Shown here: positions 1 to 12,880 of the stretch, in pieces | Position numbering within the stretch: position 1 is the stretch's first letter | Layout: each line of letters begins with the position of its first letter | Source of the DNA: Glycine soja | Taxonomy: Eukaryota > Streptophyta > Magnoliopsida > Fabales > Fabaceae | Assembly: GCF_004193775.1 (NCBI RefSeq) | Contig: NC_041016.1 | Coordinates: 45,818,767-45,882,766 of the forward strand | DNA length: 64,000 nucleotides | Direction: 5' to 3' | Made by a program: the position numbers and the translations under genes | The notes under the pieces: model-generated | What the model saw: the letters and a program-made list of their open reading frames with translations, nothing else | Told to the model about the DNA's origin: nothing | Database searches by the model: none

Positions 1-61
1 ACATCGGTTTTTGTATAACCGTCGTAAAACCAGTGTCGTAGAAGGCTTTTTTCCAGTAGTG
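1..61. mobile_element. Terminus of a CACTA (En/Spm) transposon, body off-window
   Basis: The segment ends ...CCAGTAGTG at 53-61, which reads CACTACTGG from the other strand, the usual CACTA terminal motif. Just inside are short ACATCGGTT / AACCGTCGT motifs of the kind found in CACTA subterminal regions. A 3-bp target duplication would be CAA (62-64), but its partner lies outside the window. The flank (gcaaacatggaaatcatag) matches the uninterrupted sequence near 1190-1210, so the element sits inside repeat A. Confidence 0.6.
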
Positions 62-3000
62 CAAACATGGAAATCATAGTTTACCATTTTAATATTCCTG
101 AGAAACTAAAAACTTTCCATTTATCAAACTTCACCTAACAAAATAGAAATAGCTAAACAATTAGTATTTTTTTACATTTTTAACATCAGGGACGTGTCTT
201 CTAAAAAATATTCATTCATAATGTTTCTAAGGATACACTAAAAGAAATTTTGGTAAATAATTCTTTTTAATTTAATATTTTAAAATATAAGAGGTATTTA
301 CTTCTTTCATCATTAAATATTTGATTTGAAAGAATTTTGCTAAAAATTAAATAATTATGAAATGAAAGACTTTTAAATATCTAATGTCGTTTATTGCATG
401 AGTTACTTATCCCTCCTTTCTAAGTACCGCATGAGGGCCACCACTCCCAATGACAACATTTTTTCATAATAACATTTGACGTTAATTTGATATGGAGTAT
501 GAACACATTTTCTTCGATAGTTGTACTATAGATGATTTTATTGGTTAAAATTAATTAAAAAATATAAAAGTATGTATATGGTTTAACAAATAAGGAATGA
601 CATTCACATTATTTTGAAATGCCTATAAATTTCAATTAATTTTAAAAAATTTATTAGCATTAATGTATTTAGTATTCTTCTATTGTTTTTAAGATTTGAA
701 ATGTGTCTTCTTCAAACAAGTTCATTTGTGATATTTTTTCTTGCTACTTTAATAGGAATTTTGGAAAATAAAAATTATTAAATTTATTATATTAATATGT
801 AAAAGGTATTTATGATTTTGATCATTAAATATTTTATGTGAAACAATATTTCCGAAAATTAAATAATTATAAAATGAAAGACATTTAAATTTAGTGTTTT
901 TCCAGTATTTACCATTTTAGTTTTCCTTAACGGGGAGTTTGGTATAGGATAATTTTTTTCATTCCTAGGGCATATAATTTCTGGGAGACATGTTTCCTAG
1001 GAATGTGTAAAATACATTCAATTAGTCTTAATAAGTTTCCTGAAAATTAAAGATTCATGCAAAATATCTAACTAAAACTTTCCCTCCACTCTGCAAAGTT
1101 GATTGCCTGTCCCCTCTTTCACAATGTTTTTGTGGAAAAATGAGCTATCGGGAATCATAGTTTCCTGATAATATTTTTTTATTAATTGCATACCAAACAT
1201 GAAAATCATAGTTTACCATTTTAATATTCGTGAGAAACTAAAAACTCTCTGTTTATCAAACTTCCCCTAACAAAATAGAAATAACTAAACAATAACTATT
1301 TTTTTACCTTTTAACATTAGGGACATGTCTTCTCCAAAATTTTCATTCTTAATTTTTCTAAGGATACACTTGTAGAAATTTTGGTAAATAATTCTTTTGA
1401 ATTTAATATTTTAAAATATGAGAGGTATTCACTTTTTTCATCATTAAATATTTGATTTGAAAGAATTTTTCTAAAAATTAAATAATTATTAAATAAAAGA
1501 CATTTAATTTTATTATTTTTTGTGTATATGCCATTTCACCTCCCTTTAAAAGAACAACAATAATTAATACTGAGTTGGTCTTTTGCCAACACTGTATTTT
1601 TTCTAGTGTCGTTCCGTACACGATTTATTGATACTTTGTTTCTAAGTAGTGTGCGAGCATCACCGCTCTCAAAGACAACATTTTTCATAGCAATAAAGTA
1701 ACACTGTTAAAAACTGACATAGCCTTCTACTAAAAACTGAAATAGCCTTCACGAAAATGAGCTCTCCCACAAGGCCAGACGTAAGTACCTTCAACATCTA
1801 TCTCCAAAAATATTTAAAAACTAACATATTAAAGACTTGAAAATTTTAGTCTTCATAGTGAGATCTGAACAACAAAAAATATAGAAAGTGATAGGTACTA
1901 ACTTTGTACACACTTGCCAAAGACCAAACTTGAAACAACTTAGCACATTAAACTAAAAGATCATAAAGGTAGGAACCCAAGTTAATTGTCAACAATATGG
2001 AGTAACTAAAACCAGAAACCTTAGCACTATTGCAACTTCAAGCTTTTACATGCATGTTCACACCATATTTACTATACTTCGATCAACTGATGCAATCTAT
2101 TTGATTGAAAAGATAATTTATATTACGCTTCTAATGTAGTCGACAACTAAAAAAAAAATATAACAGAAAGTAATGCTTAAGCCAATCAAATCAAATCATT
2201 TAGAATCTCGTCATTACTATCATGCATCTCAAAGAGAAGGAGAATCAGGCATCATAATGCATAGCACAACAAAACATTAAAAGAAAACATGCCTTCTAAA
2301 GCCAACCAAGGTAAAAATGTATTTATATTTGTGAACTTTTGCAAAATTATAACACATATATAACCATATATAAAAACATGGTTGAACAATCTGACCACAT
2401 GCACAACACATTCCACACATTATTTCTGAAAATGAGTGGTAAGGGAATATAATAAAGCATTGTTATTAAAACTGTATGTGCACTAAGATAACAAGGGTGT
2501 CATGACAAAAGGAACACATTGTGATTTTGAAAAATAGAAAACCCAAAGTATTTTAGGGCATTTCACCAAACATACAACTCGCAACCGATCTGGCAAAAGA
2601 AATAGTGAGTAGAAAATGGAACTTGCAGAAAAAAACAAATAAAAGAAAGATGATTTTCTCTTTTTCAATCACAGAAAAGAAAAATTGAAGAATGACACTG
2701 CAAACAAAAGTTTGGATTTCCTTATGTGACATTATACTAACTAGTGAAAATTTAGCCCTTTATTTAAAGCTAAATAGAGGTCCAGAATTTAAATAACTAA
2801 ATAAGGAATGATAGGGCTTTGATGGTGTGGACATTTTCACCAAAATGAATCCAAGTGAAAATTGCACGGGACCTCCATCCCCCAATGCATACCTTCATGA
2901 AAACTAAAGAAAATTAAGAGTGAAGTGGTAACATAATGAAACTACTACAAAAAATGCCAAGTAGATCTATTACAAAAATTAATTTGTTTATAATGAAAAT

Positions 3001-3600
3001 TTTATGTAGTATAATAAATCTAACATGACACAATGATAATAATTTGGTGAGTAAGTCTAGAGAAAGTTGATTTTATTGTTTTTTTGAATTTGAGAATATT
3101 ATTACTTGAAATACACCAATGGTCTGATAAATGGATGGGCTTCCTATGCTAAGAAATAAGAGTAGAAACTCCACTACTTTACTACAATTATGATGATGAT
3201 CTCTTGTCTTCTATTATATTATTGGCTGCAACTTTTTCTTTATCATTGGATATTTTAATTTGTTTTCTTCCATTACAAAATGCAAGGTTCAGAAGAATTT
3301 GTTTTTTCAACACATTACAAGTGAGCTTTTGTAGTTGATCTAAGTTGTGTTTACATAGCAAAAAAAAATCACAAATAAAAAGTTAGTTAAGCACAATCTC
3401 CATATAACTCAGATCTTGAACCATTCTCTCACTTTTATTTAGCATGAAAGGTTTTTATTCAGTTATTGAAAAATCAAAAAATAGTTAAGCACAATCTCCA
3501 TTTAGATTCATACATAATATTTTATATGAAAGTTTCTATTTGGAAAACAAAATACAAGCACGTCACTCTTGTATGGCTTGCATTGCACATCAAAGACATC
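62..3600. repeat. Composite dispersed repeat, copy A
   Basis: This AT-rich block has no coding content. About 1121-1790 matches 45425-46760, 1895-2100 matches about 47600-47800, 2700-2950 matches 48920-49160, and 3140-3600 matches 49260-50395, all in direct orientation. Parts also match 57.9-60.6 kb in direct and inverted orientation. Inside it, a roughly 310-bp module occurs three times (62-372, a diverged copy near 690-900, and 1190-1512) and again at 45525-45830. It is probably an unclassified non-autonomous element, perhaps foldback or Mutator-like. I could not identify termini. Confidence 0.6.
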
Positions 3601-6600
3601 TAGCACTTAAGATTCTTTGGGAGAAAATCCTTAAATCGTCAAAACAGATTTTATATGCCTAAAAACAAGATTGTAGGAACTGGTTTCACTCCAAAATTCA
3701 TCTCGCGTCAAAATCTAAGTTTTTTGAGGCCTTAAAGTGCATTAACTTTTGTTAAAAGTGAACTCATGGGTCTCAAACGAGTAATACATGTTCAATGACT
3801 ATGAAATTTTGTGGAAAGTTAGACATTAGCAATATAAATCTGACAAAAAAGGTTTCGTTCCAAAACATACATTCCTAAGAGTGAAGAGTTTAGAATTCGG
3901 ATTCCAAACCAAATGGTTTTCAAGGAACTCTTAGGATTCTTTGGGAGAAAATCCTTAAATCCTAAAAAAAGATATTACATGCCTAATAACAAGATTGTAG
4001 GAACTAGTTTCACTCCAAAATTAATCTCGGGTCAAAATCTATGAATTTTTAAGCCATAAAGTGCATTAACTTCAGTTGAAAATGAACTCAAGGGTCTAAA
4101 ACGATTCCTACAAGTTCAATGACTATGAAATTTTGTGGAGAGTTAGACATTAGCAATATAAAACTGGGGAAAAAGGTTTCGTTCCAAAACATACTTTGTA
4201 TGAGTGAAGAGTTCAGAATTCGGCTATCAAACCAAGTGGTAGTCAAGGTACACTTAAGATTCTTTGGGAGAAAATCCTTATATCGTAAAAACAGATCTTA
4301 TATGCCTAAAAACAAGATTGTAGGAACTAGTTTCACTCCAAAATTCATCTTGGGTAAAAATCAAAGTTTTTTGAGGCCTTAAAGTGCATTTACTTTTGTT
4401 AAAAATGAACTCTTGGGTCTCAAACGTGTTCTAGATGTTCAATGACTATGAAATTTTGTGAATAGTTAGACATTAGCAATATAAAGGAAAGGGTTTCATT
4501 CCAAAACATACATTCCTAACAGTGAAGAGTTTAGAATTTGGCTTCCAAACCAAGTGGTTTTCAAGGTACTGTTAAGACTCTTTGGGAAAAAAATCCAAAA
4601 ATCCTAAAGAGGAACTGGTTTCCCTCCAAAATTCATCTCGGGTAAAAATCTAAGATTTTTTAGGCCTTAAAGTGCATTAACTTTAGTTAAGAATGAACTC
4701 AAGGATCTAAAATGAGTTCTACAAGTTCAATGACTATGAAGTTTTGTGGATAGTTAGACATTAGCAATATAAAACTGAGGAAAAAGGTTACGTTCCAAAA
4801 CATACATGCCTGAGAGTGAAGACTTTTGAATTCGGCTTCCAAACCAAGTGGTTTTCAAGGTACTCCTAAGATTCTTTGGGAGAAAATCCTTAAATCGTAA
4901 AAACAGATGTTATATGCCTAACAACAGGATTGTAGGAACTGGTTTCACTCCAAAGTTAATCTCGGTTCAAAATCTATGCTTTTGAGGCCTTAAAGTGCAT
5001 TAACTTTAGTTAAGAATGAACTCAAGGGTCTAAAACGTGTTCTACAAGTTCAATGACTATGAAGTTTTGTGGAGAGTTAGACATTAGCAATTTAAAACTG
5101 AGGAAAAAGGTTTCGTTCCAAAACATACATTCCAAAGAGTGAAGAGTTTAGAATTCAACTTCCAAACCAAGTGGTTTTCAAGGTAATCCTAGATTCTTTG
5201 GGAGAAAATCCATAATTTATAAATAAAACAGATGTTATATGCCTAAAAACAAGATTGTAGGAACTGGTTTCACTTCAAAATTTATCTTGGGTTAAATTCT
5301 AAGTTTTTGAGGCCTTAAAGTGCATTAACTTTAGTTAAGAATGAACTCAAGGGTCAAAAACGTGTTCTACAAGTTCAATGACTAAAAGTTTTTGGTGAGT
5401 TAGACATTAGCAATTTAAAACTGAGGAAAAAGGTTTCGTTCCCAAACATACATTCCTAAGAGTGAAGATTTAAGAATTCGGCGCGCTTCCAAACCAAGTG
5501 GTTTTCAAGGAACTCCTAAGATTCTTTGGGAGAAAATCCTTAAATCGTAAAAACAGATGTTATAATGCTAAAAACAGGATTGTAGGAACTGGTTTGACTC
5601 CAAAGTTAATCGCGGGTCAAAATCTAAGTTTTTGAGGCCTTAAAGTGCATTAACTTTAGTTAAGAATGAACTCAAGGATCTAAAACGTGTTCTAGAAGTT
5701 CAATGACTATGAAGTTTGGTGGAGAGTTAGACATTAGCAATTTAAAACTGAGGAAAAAGGTTTCGTTCCAAAACATACATTCCAAACAGTGAAGAGTTTA
5801 GAATTCGGCTTCCAAACCTAGTGGATTTCAAGGTACTCCTAACATTCTTTGGGAGAAAATCCATAAATCGTAAAAACAGATGTTATATGCCTAAAAACAA
5901 GATTGTAGGAACTGGTTTCACTCTAAAATTTATCTCGGGTCAAATTCTAAGTTTTTGAGGCCTTAAAGTGCATTAACTTTTGTTAAGAATGAACTCAATG
6001 GTCAAAAACGTGTTCTACAAGTTCAATGACTATGAAATTTTTTGGAGAGTTAGACATTAGCAATTTAAAACTGAGGAAAAAGTTTTCGTTCCAAAACATA
6101 CATTCCTAAGAGTGAAGACTTTAGAATTCGGCTTCCAAACCTAGTGGATTTTAAGGTATATACTCTAAAGATTCTTTGGGAGAAAATCCTTAAATCCTAA
6201 AAACAGATTTTTTATTCCTAAAAAAAAGATTGTTGGAACTGGTTTCACTCCAAAATTCGTCTCGGGTCAAAATCTAAGATTTTGAGGCCTTAAAATGCAT
6301 TAACTTTAGTTAAGAATGAACTCAAGGGTCTAAAACGAGTTCTACAAGTTCAATGACTATGAAGTTTGGTGGAGAGTTAGACATTAGCAATTTAAAACTG
6401 AGGAAAAAGGTTTCGTTCCAAAACATACATTCCAAAGAGTGAAGAGTTTAGAATTCAGCTTCCAAACCAAGTGGTTTTCAAGTTACTCTTCGGATTCCTT
6501 GGGAGAAAATCCTTAAATCCTAAAAACAGATTTTATAAGCCTAATAACAAGATTGTAGGAACTGGTTTCACTCCAAAATTCATCTCGGGTAAAAATCTAA

Positions 6601-9162
6601 GTTTTTTGAGGCCTTAAAGTGCATTAACTTTTGTTAAAAATGAACTCATGGGTCTCAAACGAGTTCTACATGTTCAATGACTATGAAATTGTTGGATAGT
6701 TAGACATTAGCAATATAAATCAGAGGAAAAAGGTTTCGTTCCAAAACATACATTCCTAAGAGTGAAGAGTTTACAATTCGGCATCCAAACCAAATGATTT
6801 TCAAGGAACTCTTAGGATTCTATGGGGGAAAATCCTTAAATCCTAAAAAAAGATTTAATATGCCTAATAACAAGATTGTGGGAACTAGTTTCCCTCCAAA
6901 ATTAATCTCGGGTCAAAATCTAAGTATTTTTAAACCTTAAAGTGCATTAACGTCAGTTGAAAATGAACTCAAGGGTCTAAAACGAGTCCTACAAGTTCAA
7001 TGACTTTGAAATTTTGTGGAGAGTTAGACATTAGCAATATCAAACTGCGGAAAAAGGTTTCGTTCCAAAACATACTTTCCTATGAGTGAAGAGTTCAGAA
7101 TTCGGCTTCCAAACCAAGTGGTTTTCAAGGTACACTTAAGATTCTTTGCGAGAAAATCCTTAAATCGTTAAAACAGAATTTATATGCCTAAAAACAAGAT
7201 TGTAGGAACTGGTTTCACTCCAAAATTAATCTCGGGTCAAAATCTAAGTATTTTTAAGCCTTAAAATGCATTAACGTCAGTAGAAAATTAAATCAAGGGT
7301 CTAAAACGAGTCCTACAAGTTCAATGACTATAAAATTTTGTGGGGAGTTAGACATTAGCAATATCAAACTGGGGAAAAAGGTTTTGTTCCAAAACATACT
7401 TTCCTGTGAGTGAAGAGTTCAGAATCCGGCTTCCAAACCAAGTGGTTTCAAGGTACACTTAAGATTCTTTGGTAGAAAATCCTTAAATCCTAAAAAAGGA
7501 TTTTACATGCCTAATAACAAGATTGTAGGAATTGGTTTCACTCCAAAATTCATCTCGGGTCAAAATCTAAGTTTTTGAGACCTTAAAATGCATTAACTTT
7601 AGTTAAGAATGAACTAAAGGGTCTAAAACGTGTTCTACAAGTTCAATGACTATGAAAGTTTGTGGAGAGTTAGACATTAGCAATATAAAACTGTGGAAAA
7701 AGGTTTCGTTCCAAAACATACATTCCTAACAGTGAAGAGTATAGAATTCGGCTTCCAAACAAAGTGGTTTTCAAGGTACTCTTAAGATTCTTTGGGAGAA
7801 AATGCTTAAATCCTAAAAGCAAATTTCTATATGCCTAAAAACAAGATTGTTGAAATTTGTTTGACACCAAAATTCATCTCGTGTCAAAATCGAAATTTTT
7901 TGAGGCCTTAAAGTGCATTAACTTCAGTTGAAAATGAACTCAAATGTCTAAAACGAGTCCTACAAGTTCAATGACTATGAAATTATGTGGAGAGTTAGAC
8001 ATTAGCAATATAAAACTGGGGAAAAATATTTCATTCCAAAACATACATTCCTAAGAGTGAAGAGTTTAGAATTCGGCTTCCAAACCAAGTGGTTTTCAAG
8101 GTACTCTTAAGATTCATTGAGTTAAAAACCTTAAATCGTAAAAACAGATTTTATGTGCCTAAAAACAAGATTTTTGGAACTAGTCTCACTCCAAAATTCA
8201 TCTCGTGTCAAAATCTAAGTTTTTTGAGGCCGTAAAGTGCATTAACCTTTGTTAAAAATGAACTCATGGGTCTCAAACGAGTTCTACATGTTCAATGACT
8301 ATGATATTTTCTGGATAGTTAGACATTAGCAATATAAAACTGTGGAAAAAGGTTTCGTTCCAAAACATACATTCCTAAGAGTGAAGAGTTTAGAATTTGG
8401 CTTCCAAACCAAGTGGTTTTCAAGGTACTCTTAGGATTCTTTGGGAGAAAATCCTTAAATCCTATAACAGGATTTTATATGCCTAATAACAAGATTGTAG
8501 GAACTGGTTTCACTCCAAAATTCATCTCGGATTAAAATCTAAGTTGTTTTAATCCTTAAAGTGCATTAACTTTAATTAAGAATGAACTCAAGGGTCTAAA
8601 ACGAGTTCTACAAGTTCAATGACTATGGAATTTTGTGAATAGTAAGACATTAGCTATATAAAATTGACGAAAAAGGTTTCGTTCCAAAACATACATTCCT
8701 AACAGTGAAGAGTTTAGAATTTGGCTTCCAAACCAAGTGGTTTTCAAGGCACTCTTAAGATTCTTTGGGAGAAAATCCTTAAATCCTAAAAAAAGATTTT
8801 ATATGACTAAAAACAAGATTGTAGGAACTGGTTTCACTCCAAAATTCATCTAGGGTCAAAATCTTACTTTTTGAGGCCTTAAAATGCATTAACTTTAGTT
8901 AAGAATGAACTCAAGGGTCTAAAACGTGTTCTACAAGTTCAATGACTATGAAATTTTTAGGAGAGTTAGACATTAGCAATTTAAAACTGAGGAGAAAGGT
9001 TTCGTTCCAAAACATACATTCCTAAGAGTGAAGAGTTTAGAATTCGGCTTCTAAGCCAAGTGGTTTTCAAGGTATATACTCTAAAGATTCTTTGGGAGAA
9101 AATCCTTAAATCCTAAAAACAGATTTTATATGCCTAAGAACAAGATTGTTGGAACTGGTTTC
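3601..9162. repeat. Tandem satellite array, ~324-bp unit, ~17 copies
   Basis: The landmark attctttgggagaaaatcc and its variants recur at about 3612, 3936, 4259, 4577, 4871, 5193, 5521, 5844, 6171, 6494, 6817, 7141, 7464, 7787, 8112, 8436, 8760 and 9087. Spacing is mostly 322-328 bp, with one shorter unit of 294 bp. Other landmarks (gttagacattagcaat, ggtttcgttccaaaacatac, gtgcattaactt) keep the same phase. No unit holds a long open frame. The array begins abruptly inside repeat A, at the point equivalent to 50396 in copy B. It does not resemble the 91/92-bp soybean centromere satellites as I know them. Confidence 0.93.
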
Positions 9163-9529
9163 TGATAGAAATGTGATTAGTGAATTTGGGCCTAGGCCAA
9201 GGGTGTGGAGAGTTTATACCAGGAAAAAGACAAAAGGAATGAAAGATCATGACGTGGCTGTGAACGCATGAGAGTGGCTATAGATAGCTATAGCTGGAAG
9301 GGAATAATTAGGAAGGAATTTAGTTTGGATTTGGTGGGGTCACCTCTGGGTGATTTGGGAGCACTGCGTGCTTGGGAATTGGTTGCTATTACCAGTTTGT
9401 TATTTTTCTTTTATTCTGCTCTTTTTTTCCTGTAATTGTGGATCTCACAGCAATACCATTGCACTTTCATTACTCATATTACACTGTTATATCCATTTTA
9501 TCACTATTTTTGTGCAGTAAGACCCATCA
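9163..9529 (+). repeat. 5' LTR of the chromovirus
   Basis: The LTR starts TGATAGAAATG, exactly where the satellite unit breaks off, and the same start recurs at 12881. I place the end at ...CCATCA (9529), just before a TGG-initiated sequence (TGGTCCGACCTGCCGG from 9532) that looks like a primer-binding site. I could not assign the tRNA. Length is about 367 bp, short for a chromovirus. The start is firm; the end is inferred. Confidence 0.7.
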
Positions 9530-9577
9530 ATTGGTCCGACCTGCCGGATCAATCTCACACAACGAAGAAGATTGTAG

Positions 9578-9997
9578 ATGTCAAGGAAGCCTAAGATGGG
9601 TGACCGAGTTGACGCTTTGGAGACACAGATGGGGAATGTGACAACAACGCTTCAAGAGCTCGCTCTCCAAGTGCAGCAACAAAGCTTGATTCTCGCAAAA
9701 TTAAGCAAACAGATCGGGAAGAGAAGGGAGCCTCAAGAGGAAGAAGCCTCTGCTGGTGACTCTGCACAGAGTGAATCTCGCCTCGCCGGGAGGAAAGTGA
9801 AGTTGCCTCTGTTTGATGGTGATGATCCTGTGGCTTGGATTACACGGGCCGAAATTTATTTCGATGTTCAGAATACATCGGATGATATGCGTGTGAAGTT
9901 GGCTCGCCTGAGCATGGAAGGTTCAACTATTCACTGGTTCAACCTGTTGATGGAGACTGAAGATGAGTTGTCATGGGAGAAGCTGAAGCGACGTTAA
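9578..9997 (+). pseudogene. Chromovirus gag, N-terminal part, ends in a frameshift
   Basis: This 139-codon frame encodes the N-terminal part of a retrotransposon Gag. A predicted coiled coil at about residues 8-45 (VDALETQMGNVTTTLQELAL) is followed by the gag motif LFDGDDPVAWITRAEIYF and a tryptophan-rich stretch (HWFNLLMETEDELSWEKL). The frame stops at 9995-9997, while the rest of Gag (ATLIACYGGRRLENPFEEL) continues in the overlapping frame starting near 9980. A single-base loss between about 9980 and 9994 explains this. I see no slippery heptamer with a stem, so I favour mutation over programmed shifting. Confidence 0.85.
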
Positions 9998-12723
9998 TTG
10001 CTTGTTATGGAGGACGTCGTCTGGAGAATCCGTTCGAGGAACTTTCAACGTTGAGGCAGAAAGGAAGTGTGGAGGAATTTGTCGAAGCTTTTGAGCTGTT
10101 GTCATCACAAGTTGGAAGGCTTCCTGAAGAACAATACCTGGGATATTTTATGAGTGGATTGAAACCTCAAATTTGGAGGAGGGTGCGTACTCTGAATCCT
10201 CGAAATAGGATGGAGATGATGAGAATTGTGAAAGATGTTGAAGAGGAATTGAAGGAGGAAGATGACGATGGTGAGCGTCGTGAGGTGAAAAAAGGGGGGT
10301 ACGAGCGTGTGGGCCAGAAGGATTGGGTCGGGTTATTAATGAGGAAAGGAGGGTCTCAACCTAGGGATGCAACTTGTTCGTTTCAGTCGGGTGGGTCAAA
10401 CCCGAGTCAGAAAATGGGTCCGAGTGGATCCAACACAAATTCAAATTTGTCTTTGGTTTCCTTAGCTCGCAAAAATGATGGGGGTCTGCGTTCCGGCACA
10501 ACGGAGAGGTGGAAGGGAATACGAAGTATCCACAATGATGAATTCGAAGAGACGAGAGCGAAGGGTCTTTGTTTCAAATGTGGGGGAAAATACCACCCTA
10601 CGTTGCATAAATGTCCAGAACGAGCTCTTAGGGTTCTAATCATAGGAGAAGATGAAACCAAGACAGAGGAAGGGGAAATTCTAAGTATGGAGGATGTGAC
10701 GGTGGAAAGTGAAGAAGAAGTGGAGGTGGAATGTAAATTGATGGGGGTATTGGGAAGCATGGGTGAGTCTCACACCATGAAGGTTGAAGGTAAGATACAG
10801 AATGTGGATTTATTGGTGTTGATTGATAGTGGTGCGAGCCACAATTTCATTTCTCCCAAAGTGACTACTACTTTGGGTCTTGTCATCACACCTACAGCAG
10901 CTAAGAGTATCAAGCTTGGTGATGGTCATAAGGTGATAACAAATGGAGTGTGTAAAGGGGTCAATATGAAGATGGGGGGGATTGAAGTGATTGTGGATGC
11001 GTTGGTGTTGGAGCTAGGGGGAATGGATATGGTGTTAGGAGTTGCCTGGTTAAGCACTCTTGGGAAGGTGATTATGGATTGGAAGGCCATGACTATGCAA
11101 TTTTCTTATGAAAATGAGTTGGTGAAATTGCAAGGTCAAGGCAGTAAGGTGGTCAAACAATGTTATTTGAACTCCTATCTTGAGGATACTCATAGCAGAA
11201 CTGAGCTGGGCTGGTGGTGGGTTCATCTACAGTCAATGGAAGCAACCAAGTCAGTGGTTCCCAAAGGCTTAAAACCTATACTAGAAGAATTCCAGGAAGT
11301 GTTTGGAAACAACATTCAGCTACCTCCTGAGAGGAGTCAGGTGCATCGGATTAAGCTTTATCCTGATCATGGTGCCATTAATGTCAGACCCTACAGGTAC
11401 CCTCATCACCAAAAAGAAGAAATTGAAAAGCAAGTGTCAGAACTGTTGAAAGCTGGAGTCATACGGCCGAGTATGAGTTCATTTTCAAGTCCTGTGTTAT
11501 TAGTCAAGAAGAAAGACAAGAGCTGGAGAATGTGTGTAGACTACAGGGCCTTAAATAAAGCTACAATACCAGATAAGTACCCAATCCCTATAGTTGATGA
11601 GTTGTTAGATGAATTATATGGAGCTAGTATGTTCTCTAAAATTGATCTAAAATCTGGATATCATCAAATTAGAGTGCATGAGGATGACATCCCTAAAACG
11701 GCGTTTAGAACACATAATGGCCACTATGAATATTTAGTAATGCCTTTTGGACTAATGAATGCCCCAGCTACCTTCCAAGCCACCATGAATGACATTTTTC
11801 GGCCTTATTTGAGAAAGTTTGTCTTGGTATTCTTCGATGATATTCTGATTTACAGTAGAGATATCGAGGAACACCAAATGCATTTGAGGATGATTTTGTC
11901 TGTTTTAGTTGAGCATTGTTTTGTGGCAAATCAAGCAAAGTGTAGGTTTGGGTGTGCTCAAATTGATTATCTTGGCCATATCATTTCTGGAGAAGGTGTG
12001 GCAGTGGACCCTGAAAAGGTGAAGTGTATTCTTGCATGGCCCACACCAAAGAATGTGAAGGGGGTACGTGGTTTTTTAGGTCTCACAAGGTATTATAGAA
12101 AGTTTATCCAGGATTATGGTAAAATAGCAAAACCTCTCACCGAATTGACTAAGAAAGACAATTTTTCTTGGGGAATAGAAGCTGTCAAGGCCTTTGAGGA
12201 GATGAAGAGGATCATGACTTCTCCCCCTGTGCTAATTCTTCCAAATTTTGATTTACCTTTTGAAGTTGAGTGTGATGCGGCTGGTAGAGGTATAGGTGCT
12301 GTTCTAATGCAGCAGAGACAACCTATTGCTTTCTTCAGTAAAGCTTTATCTAATGGGAATCTGGCAAAATCTGTCTATGAGAAGGAATTGATGGCCCTTG
12401 TGCTTTGTATTCAGCACTGGAGACATTATTTATTGGGTAGAGAATTTATTGTGCACACAGATCATAAAAGCTTGAAGCATTTTTTACAACAGAGAGTTTC
12501 ATCTCCAGATCAGCAGTGTTGGTTGGCCAAACTGCTAGGCTATCAATTTGAAGTTAAGTACAAGCCTGACTTAGAGAATAGAGCCGCTGATGCTATGTCC
12601 AGATGTCATGGTGAGGTAGAAATGAATTCTATTATTTCTTTTCCCTTGTGGGCTGATAGACAGAAACTTTTGGATGAAATAACTAATGACCCGTACATTC
12701 AAAAGTTACTGAAAGAAGTGTAG
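9973..12723 (+). pseudogene. Chromovirus gag C-term, protease, reverse transcriptase and RNase H; integrase missing
   Basis: A 916-codon open frame. Gag C-terminus includes a zinc knuckle C200-x2-C203-x4-H208-x5-C214, with one residue more than usual before the last Cys. The aspartic protease active site is LIDSGASHNF (D285). The reverse transcriptase has YRALNKATIPDKYPIP, the SKIDLKSGYHQI block and the catalytic FDDILIYS (D622, D623). RNase H starts at VECDAAGRGIGAVLMQ (D768) and has the HTDHKSLKHFLQQR motif. The frame ends at a TAG (12721-12723) just where the integrase zinc-binding domain should begin. Apart from the upstream frameshift this part is uninterrupted, so the element decayed by deletion rather than by point mutation. 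Confidence 0.9.
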
Positions 12724-12743
12724 GAGTCATAATACAGGGGGGT

Positions 12744-12880
12744 AATGAGGTTCAGCAGACCTTGATACAATGGAAAAATAAAGCTTTAGAGGATGTGACA
12801 TGGGAGCATAATGAAGTCTTGCGTTGCAAGTTTCCAGAATTTTGCCTTGAGGACAAGGCATTGTCTAAGGAGGTGGGAGT
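12744..12880 (+). pseudogene. Chromodomain C-terminal remnant of the chromovirus
   Basis: In the frame starting at 12744 this encodes a stretch with LIQWKNKALEDVTWEH and FPEFCLEDKALSKE, the typical end of a chromovirus chromodomain (LVQWKG...ATWE, then FPxFxLEDK). It follows the RNase H frame after only about 20 bp, so the whole integrase core and the start of the chromodomain are deleted. The stretch ends in the polypurine tract before the 3' LTR start. The identification rests on motif similarity only. Confidence 0.75.

Noticed and set aside
4119..4382. 87-codon plus frame in the satellite
   Set aside because: It is one chance-open unit of the 324-bp repeat; neighbouring units are closed in that frame.
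3601..9162. Regular array considered as a CRISPR-like or coding repeat
   Set aside because: Units are contiguous ~324-bp repeats without short repeat/spacer alternation and without a conserved open frame, in a plant genome.
9973..9997. Possible programmed frameshift between gag and the rest
   Set aside because: The shift is in mid-gag, not at the gag-pol border, and no slippery heptamer with a stem is evident; a one-base deletion is simpler.
10407..10760. 117-codon minus-strand frame inside the chromovirus
   Set aside because: It lies opposite the gag-pol coding frame and its Ser/Leu-rich composition mirrors the acidic coding strand.
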